Notes under the pieces: model-generated
Told to the model about the DNA's origin: nothing
Databases searched by the model: none
Seen by the model: only the letters and a program-made list of their open reading frames with translations
Origin: Sinosporangium siamense
GTDB lineage: Bacteria > Actinomycetota > Actinomycetes > Streptosporangiales > Streptosporangiaceae
Reading direction: 5' to 3'
Assembly (NCBI RefSeq): GCF_016863435.1
Contig: NZ_BOOW01000008.1
Coordinates: 181,069 to 245,068, forward strand
Length of the DNA stretch: 64,000 nt
Translations under genes and position numbers: made by a program
Part shown: positions 59,676 through 64,000 of the stretch, piece by piece
Layout of the letters: each line of letters opens with the position of its first letter
Numbering within the stretch: the stretch's first letter is position 1

Positions 59676-60530
59676 ATGACCTTTCTGCTCGACGAGATCG
59701 CTCTCGCGACCGCCCGCCTGGCCGAGGCCGGGGTGCCCTCCCCGCGCACGGATGCCGAAGAGATCGCCGCATTCGTTCACGGGGTGCGCCGGGCTGAGCT
59801 CCATACGGTCAAAGACGCCGATTTCGACGCGCTGTTCTGGGAGGGCGTGTCGCGCAGGGAGTCCCGCGAGCCCCTCCAGCACATCACCGGCAGGGCCTAC
59901 TTCCGCTACCTCTCCCTTGACGTGGGGCCGGGTGTCTTCGTGCCCAGGCCCGAGACCGAGGTGGTCGCCGGCTGGGCGATCGAGCGGCTCAACGAGATGG
60001 ACGTCGCCGCGCCCGTCGTCGTCGACCTCGGCACCGGCTCGGGGGCCATCGCCCTGTCGATCTCCCAGGAGGTCGCGCTCGCCCAGGTGCACGCCGTCGA
60101 GGTCGACCCCGACGCCTACGGCTGGGCCAAGCGCAACATCTCCGAGCACGGCCAGGGCCGGGTCACGCTCCATCCCGAAGACCTCGCCGACTGCCTGCCC
60201 GAGCTCAACGGGCAGGTCGACCTGGTGATCTCCAACCCGCCCTACATCCCCCCCGGCGCCGTCCCGCGCGACCCCGAGGTGCGTGACTACGACCCCGCCC
60301 GCGCGTTGTACGGCTCGGGCCGGGACGGCCTCCAAGAGGTCCGTGCCGTCGAGCGCACCGCGCGGCGGCTGCTGCGCCCCGGCGGGCTCGTCGCCGTCGA
60401 GCACGCCGACGAGCAGGGCCGTTCGGTCTATTTGACCTTCCCGGAGGACAACGGCTGGCGCGACGTCCGCGTCCACCAGGACCTGACCCGCCGGGATCGC
60501 TATGTCACGGCTCGCTTCGGCCAGGAATAG
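59676..60530 (+). CDS. prmC: release factor glutamine methyltransferase
   Basis: N5-methylates Gln of the GGQ motif of RF1 and RF2 using SAM. 284 residues from the ATG at 59676. N-terminal helical domain (LLDEIALATARLAEAGV), SAM loop VVDLGTGSGAIALSI (~residue 112), and NPPYIPP active site (~187). Standard prfA-prmC order. Confidence 0.97.
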   Translation: MTFLLDEIALATARLAEAGVPSPRTDAEEIAAFVHGVRRAELHTVKDADFDALFWEGVSRRESREPLQHITGRAYFRYLSLDVGPGVFVPRPETEVVAGWAIERLNEMDVAAPVVVDLGTGSGAIALSISQEVALAQVHAVEVDPDAYGWAKRNISEHGQGRVTLHPEDLADCLPELNGQVDLVISNPPYIPPGAVPRDPEVRDYDPARALYGSGRDGLQEVRAVERTARRLLRPGGLVAVEHADEQGRSVYLTFPEDNGWRDVRVHQDLTRRDRYVTARFGQE

Positions 60531-60541
60531 GATGACGAGCC

Positions 60542-61207
60542 GTGAGCCGACGTTATGACTGCACAGACGACAAGCAGCGTGCCGCGGCGCTGACCGACGC
60601 CGTCGCCGTGCTTCAAAAGGGCGAATTGGTCGTGTTGCCCACGGACACGGTCTACGGCTTGGGCGCCGACGCCTTTAGCCGCACCGGTGTCAACGCCTTG
60701 CTGGAGGCCAAGGGGCGCGGGCGCGACATGCCGGTGCCCGTGCTGGTCGGCACCACGTTGGCGGCCACCGCCCTCGTCGACGGTCTCGGCCTCTACGGCC
60801 AGGATCTCATCGACGAGTTCTGGCCCGGTCCGCTGACGCTGGTCTGCCGGGTCAACCGATCCCTGTCGTGGGATCTCGGAGAGACCAAGGGCACCGTCGC
60901 CCTCCGCATGCCGGACGACCCGATCGCGATCGAGCTGCTCAAAGAGACCGGTCCGCTGGCAGTGAGCAGCGCCAACCGCACGGGAGCCCCCGCCCCCGTC
61001 TCGGTCGCCGAGGCCGAGGCGCAGCTCGGCGAGTCGGTGGCGGTCTATCTCGACGGCGGTGTGCGCGACGTCAACACGCCGTCCACGATCCTCGATCTCA
61101 CCACGGCGGTGCCGCGTGTGTTGCGGCGAGGAGTCATCTCCGTGCAAAAGCTACGGGGCATCGTCGGCTACGTCGCGACGGACGAGGAACCAGAGACCTC
61201 AAGTTAG
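60542..61207 (+). CDS. tsaC: L-threonylcarbamoyladenylate synthase
   Basis: Makes threonylcarbamoyl-AMP from threonine, bicarbonate and ATP for t6A37 of ANN-decoding tRNAs (TsaC/Sua5 YrdC domain). 221 residues; GTG at 60542. VLPTDTVYGLGADAFS near residue 35, KGRGRDMPVPVL, FWPGPLTLVC, VALRMPDDP, PLAVSSANRTGAPAP. No C-terminal Sua5 domain, so the short type. Last gene of the rpmE-prfA-prmC group. Confidence 0.95.
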   Translation: MSRRYDCTDDKQRAAALTDAVAVLQKGELVVLPTDTVYGLGADAFSRTGVNALLEAKGRGRDMPVPVLVGTTLAATALVDGLGLYGQDLIDEFWPGPLTLVCRVNRSLSWDLGETKGTVALRMPDDPIAIELLKETGPLAVSSANRTGAPAPVSVAEAEAQLGESVAVYLDGGVRDVNTPSTILDLTTAVPRVLRRGVISVQKLRGIVGYVATDEEPETSS

Positions 61208-61301
61208 TTCCATACCAACTCAATATTTCCTTGGTCATTCCTGGGGACGTAGGGCTTTCGCGCGGTTACCGTGATGTTGGCCGATACATCCGGGAGAGTC
61301 G

Positions 61302-64000
61302 ATGGGTAAGTTCGACGGAATGGATCCCCAGCTCGTCCGCGGGCTGCTGGCAGAGGTCAAGAACGCGGCCTCCCAGATGAGATCCATCGAGGGTCGGATC
61401 ACGCAGATGCTGAGCGCGGCGGGGCTACCCGCCCGTATCGTCTACCCGCCCTCCCAGATCGCCGAGAACATCGACCGCATGATTCGTGAGGTCACCCGGC
61501 GGGTCGAGCTTTTGGAGAAGGAAGAGAAACAGCGGGTCTCCGCCTCCGCCCCTCCGGTCGACGGCCAGGCGCGCCCCGCGGACGGCGGCTCCACCGGCAC
61601 GACAGACGGCGGCAACGCAGGCGGCGACAACGCAGGCGGCGACGCCAAGAACGAGTCGCCCGACGACAAGAAGCAGAACGAAGGCCAAGGTCAGGCCCAG
61701 GGCGAGGGCCAGCGCAAGGTGGATCCCGGCTCCGGGGGCACCGGCGACGCCAAGAGCGGCGAGGCCCAGAAGGGCGCCGACACGAAGGCCGACAAGCCGG
61801 AAGCCGGCAAGGGCGCCGAGGGTGATGCCAAGGGCGACAAGCCGGAAGCCGGCAAGGACGCCAAGGACGCCGACGGCGCTAAGGGTGGTAAAGGCGCCGA
61901 GGATTCTAAGGACGGCAAAGGCGCCGACGGCGATGCCAAAACCGGAGGCGACGCCAAAGTCGGGGGCGATGCCAAAGTCGGGGGCGATGCCAAAGTCGAG
62001 AAACCCGAAGCCGGCAAGGACCCCAAGGATGCCGACGGCACTGCCAAGGGCGACAAGGGTGCCGAGGGTGGCGCCAAGGGCGACCAAGGACATGACAGCG
62101 GCAAGGACGGCGCCAAGGGCGACCAGCCCTCTGACAAGGGTGAAAAGGACTCCAAGGGTGGAGGCGCGGACAGCGGCCGAGGTGGATCCGAGGGGTCCAA
62201 GGACGGTCAGCGCGATGAGCCCAAGGAGGAGCGCGGGTCGAGAGGTGAGCGCGAGGCCGACCGGCCCGGTGGCGGCGGGGACTCTACGGACAAGCGGGAT
62301 GCCGCCGATGGCCGGGGCGATTCCCGCGGTGAGCCGAAGAACGATCAGGGCGCGAAGGGAGACCGCGCCGACCTGCCCCGGAACGCGGAGAGCGAGTCGC
62401 GGGGCCCCGGCGTAGGGGCGAGCTCCGACGGTCAGGACCGGGTGGAGACGGCCCCCAAGGAGAACGACGATCGCGACCGCGCGGACACCCGCAGCAAGGA
62501 CGGGAGCGACCGGGACGCCTCCGACCCGCGAAACAAGGACTCCGGTGATCGGCGTGAGTCCTCGGATCGTGATCGGTCTGATGTGCGTGGTGGGGATTCG
62601 GCTGGTCAGGGGTCGGTGGACACTCCGGGTAGGGATCACCCGGATGACAGTGATCGGTCTGATTCGCGGAGCGGGGACTCCGGTGATCGGCGTGAGTCCT
62701 CCGATCGTGATCGGTCCGGCGCGCGAGGTGGGGACTCCGACGGTCGGCCGGATTCGCGAGCGAAGGAGCCGGGCGGTCAGGGTGGTGCGGACTCGTCCGG
62801 TGGAGGGCGTTCCGACGACGGGGGCCGTGGGGACGCCGATCGCGGGGAGAGCCGGGGCAAGGACGGGAGTGAGCGGGATCGGGCCGGGGATCGGGGGAGC
62901 GGGCAGGACCGGATCGACACCCCGCGCAAGGATCATCCGGACGACCAGGACACGCGCGGTGGTCGGCGGGTGGTCGAGGTCGACGGGGTCAAGGTGGTCG
63001 AGCGGCCCATGGGGCCGCCGCCGACACCGGCGGAGATCCGCGACATGATCGCCAACGCTCAGCCTATGGAGACGCCGCGGGCCGACGATCTCGTGCTCAA
63101 CGATCCCAAGGTGGACGCCCGGAATCCGTACGCGTTGGCGGACGGGCCTCCGGGCCGGATCGAGGGCACACCGGACCCGAAGGTGAAGCCCGATTTCCCG
63201 ATACCGGACACCGTGGAATATGCGGACGGCAGCCCTGAGACGTCCGCCTCGGACGCGCGGCAGGCGAAGGGTGACACCACCGGCGGCACGGAGCGCGCGG
63301 GGCTTGGCGGGGCCGACAGAGCCGCCGAGAGGAGCCTGGGCGGCGACGCCCCGGGCCGCGGGGCCGATGTGCAGGACGCGAGCTATCGCGAAGACGACCG
63401 TGTGGGCCGTGGGGCCGATGTGCAAGACGCGAGTTACCGCCAGAGTGACGGCGCGGGCCGCGGAACCGACGTGGAGGACGCGAGTTATCGCGAAGGGGAC
63501 GGCGACCGCGGCACGAAGGGTGAACGGTCCCAGGAGCCTTGGCGCGACCGGATCGCGACGGGCGGCGAACCGGTCGACGGCGGAGATTCCCCCGGGGACC
63601 GGGAGAATAGGGCGGAGAGTCCGCGGGAACCGGATCGCTCAGGGAACCGGCAGATCGTGGACGAGCCGGCGCAGACGCAGCAGGACGAGTGGGACTCCAA
63701 GGGGGAGCGGTCGCGCGAGCCCGAGGGGATGGCGGAGGCCCGAGAGCGCTCCGGTGCCGCCCCCGGCACCTCAGGCGAATACCTGGGGGAGCCTGCGACG
63801 AGCGAGGATGAACGCGATTCCAAGGCCGAACGGTCGCGTGACCCCGGCCGGGACGCCGGTGACGGTGGCTCCACCCGGGACGGCGACCGGGACCAGAGCG
63901 ACCGGGACCCGAGCGATCGGGACACGAAGGATCGGAACCCGAGCGATCGGGACGCGAACGGCCAGGACACGGGTGACCGGGACGCGAAAGATCGGGACCC
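61302..64000 (+). CDS. giant charged, repeat-rich protein with WXG100-like N-terminus, 3' end outside window
   Basis: At least 899 residues, open to the right edge; ATG at 61302, GGGAGAG upstream. Residues ~1-85 predict a helical hairpin (DPQLVRGLLAEVKNAASQMR, then SQIAENIDRMIREVTRRVEL) like WXG100/ESX proteins but without WXG. Then ~470 residues of Lys/Gly/Asp/Ala and Arg/Asp/Ser disorder with repeats: GGDAKV three times (~61950-62000), and a DSGDRRESSDRDRS block twice (~62540 and ~62680). A more ordered island (~residues 550-630: VVEVDGVKVVERPMGPPPTP), then GRGADVQDASYRE three times (~63355-63500). The visible part is a stalk; a C-terminal domain must lie beyond. Type VII substrate or polymorphic toxin is possible but unproven. 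Confidence 0.8.
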   Translation, partial: MGKFDGMDPQLVRGLLAEVKNAASQMRSIEGRITQMLSAAGLPARIVYPPSQIAENIDRMIREVTRRVELLEKEEKQRVSASAPPVDGQARPADGGSTGTTDGGNAGGDNAGGDAKNESPDDKKQNEGQGQAQGEGQRKVDPGSGGTGDAKSGEAQKGADTKADKPEAGKGAEGDAKGDKPEAGKDAKDADGAKGGKGAEDSKDGKGADGDAKTGGDAKVGGDAKVGGDAKVEKPEAGKDPKDADGTAKGDKGAEGGAKGDQGHDSGKDGAKGDQPSDKGEKDSKGGGADSGRGGSEGSKDGQRDEPKEERGSRGEREADRPGGGGDSTDKRDAADGRGDSRGEPKNDQGAKGDRADLPRNAESESRGPGVGASSDGQDRVETAPKENDDRDRADTRSKDGSDRDASDPRNKDSGDRRESSDRDRSDVRGGDSAGQGSVDTPGRDHPDDSDRSDSRSGDSGDRRESSDRDRSGARGGDSDGRPDSRAKEPGGQGGADSSGGGRSDDGGRGDADRGESRGKDGSERDRAGDRGSGQDRIDTPRKDHPDDQDTRGGRRVVEVDGVKVVERPMGPPPTPAEIRDMIANAQPMETPRADDLVLNDPKVDARNPYALADGPPGRIEGTPDPKVKPDFPIPDTVEYADGSPETSASDARQAKGDTTGGTERAGLGGADRAAERSLGGDAPGRGADVQDASYREDDRVGRGADVQDASYRQSDGAGRGTDVEDASYREGDGDRGTKGERSQEPWRDRIATGGEPVDGGDSPGDRENRAESPREPDRSGNRQIVDEPAQTQQDEWDSKGERSREPEGMAEARERSGAAPGTSGEYLGEPATSEDERDSKAERSRDPGRDAGDGGSTRDGDRDQSDRDPSDRDTKDRNPSDRDANGQDTGDRDAKDRD

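Noticed and set aside
61425..63425. 666-codon minus-strand frame resembling a Leu/Ala/Val membrane protein
   Set aside because: It is the complement of the Asp/Lys/Gly-rich stalk. The plus strand has the start, ribosome site and protein repeats.
61302..64000. Confident polymorphic-toxin call
   Set aside because: The C-terminal effector and any immunity gene are outside the window, and WXG itself is missing in the head.

Overview
The window is 64 kb of very GC-rich DNA with GTG/TTG starts, translational coupling through overlapping GTGA stop/start pairs, twin PF04672-type methyltransferases, a long disordered Rho insertion and a σR-type promoter. This points to a sporulating actinomycete, most likely Streptosporangiales (Nonomuraea/Streptosporangium-like). 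That assignment is inference from gene content only.

Layout. 0-9 kb: a left-truncated SNF2 helicase (-), a sigma-like/transmembrane protein whose 3' tail has been duplicated, an orphan solute-binding lipoprotein paired with a membrane protein, a small lipoprotein, and a DUF6153-DUF305 pair. 9-15 kb: a tightly overlapping glgX-treY-treZ operon (glycogen debranching, then trehalose). 15-20 kb: an ECF sigma factor, a MerR/B12-type LitR-CarH-like regulator divergent from a DNA photolyase, a methyltransferase, and uracil-DNA glycosylase. 20-29 kb: a carbohydrate ABC importer (two binding lipoproteins, two permeases, no ATPase; one permease carries a Cna-B/SdrD-like extracytoplasmic insertion), then a PadR regulator with a MacB/FtsX-type exporter. 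29-35 kb: trehalose synthase treS, an asparagine-synthetase homologue without a visible glutaminase nucleophile, and a divergent coiled-coil/CgeB/glycosyltransferase fusion. 35-38 kb: a zone of interrupted genes (a kinase split by an in-frame TAA, a membrane protein split at an A7 run, and its paralogue with a TGA).

38-61 kb is the conserved actinobacterial backbone lysA-hom-thrC-thrB-rho-rpmE-prfA-prmC-tsaC (aspartate-family amino acids, transcription termination, translation termination). It has been opened in two places. A 7.5 kb glycosyltransferase/MFS/methyltransferase island separates hom from thrC. A two-component system plus a secreted protein separates rho from rpmE. In the place where argS would be expected sits a protein with only the two tRNA-binding ends of ArgRS. 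Between thrC and thrB lies an eleven-unit array of a GTGCTGATCGGTCAAC-like motif at 18-20 bp spacing. 61 kb to the right edge holds a very large, highly charged, repeat-rich protein with a WXG100-like helical N-terminus; its C-terminus is outside the window.

Carbon storage and trehalose (glgX, treY, treZ, treS, sugar importer) is the dominant metabolic theme of the left half; surface glycan decoration is the inferred theme of the scattered glycosyltransferases. The items most worth follow-up are the thrC-thrB repeat array, the DALR-only ArgRS relative, the interrupted-gene zone at 35-38 kb, the permease insertion domain, and the giant disordered protein at the right edge.
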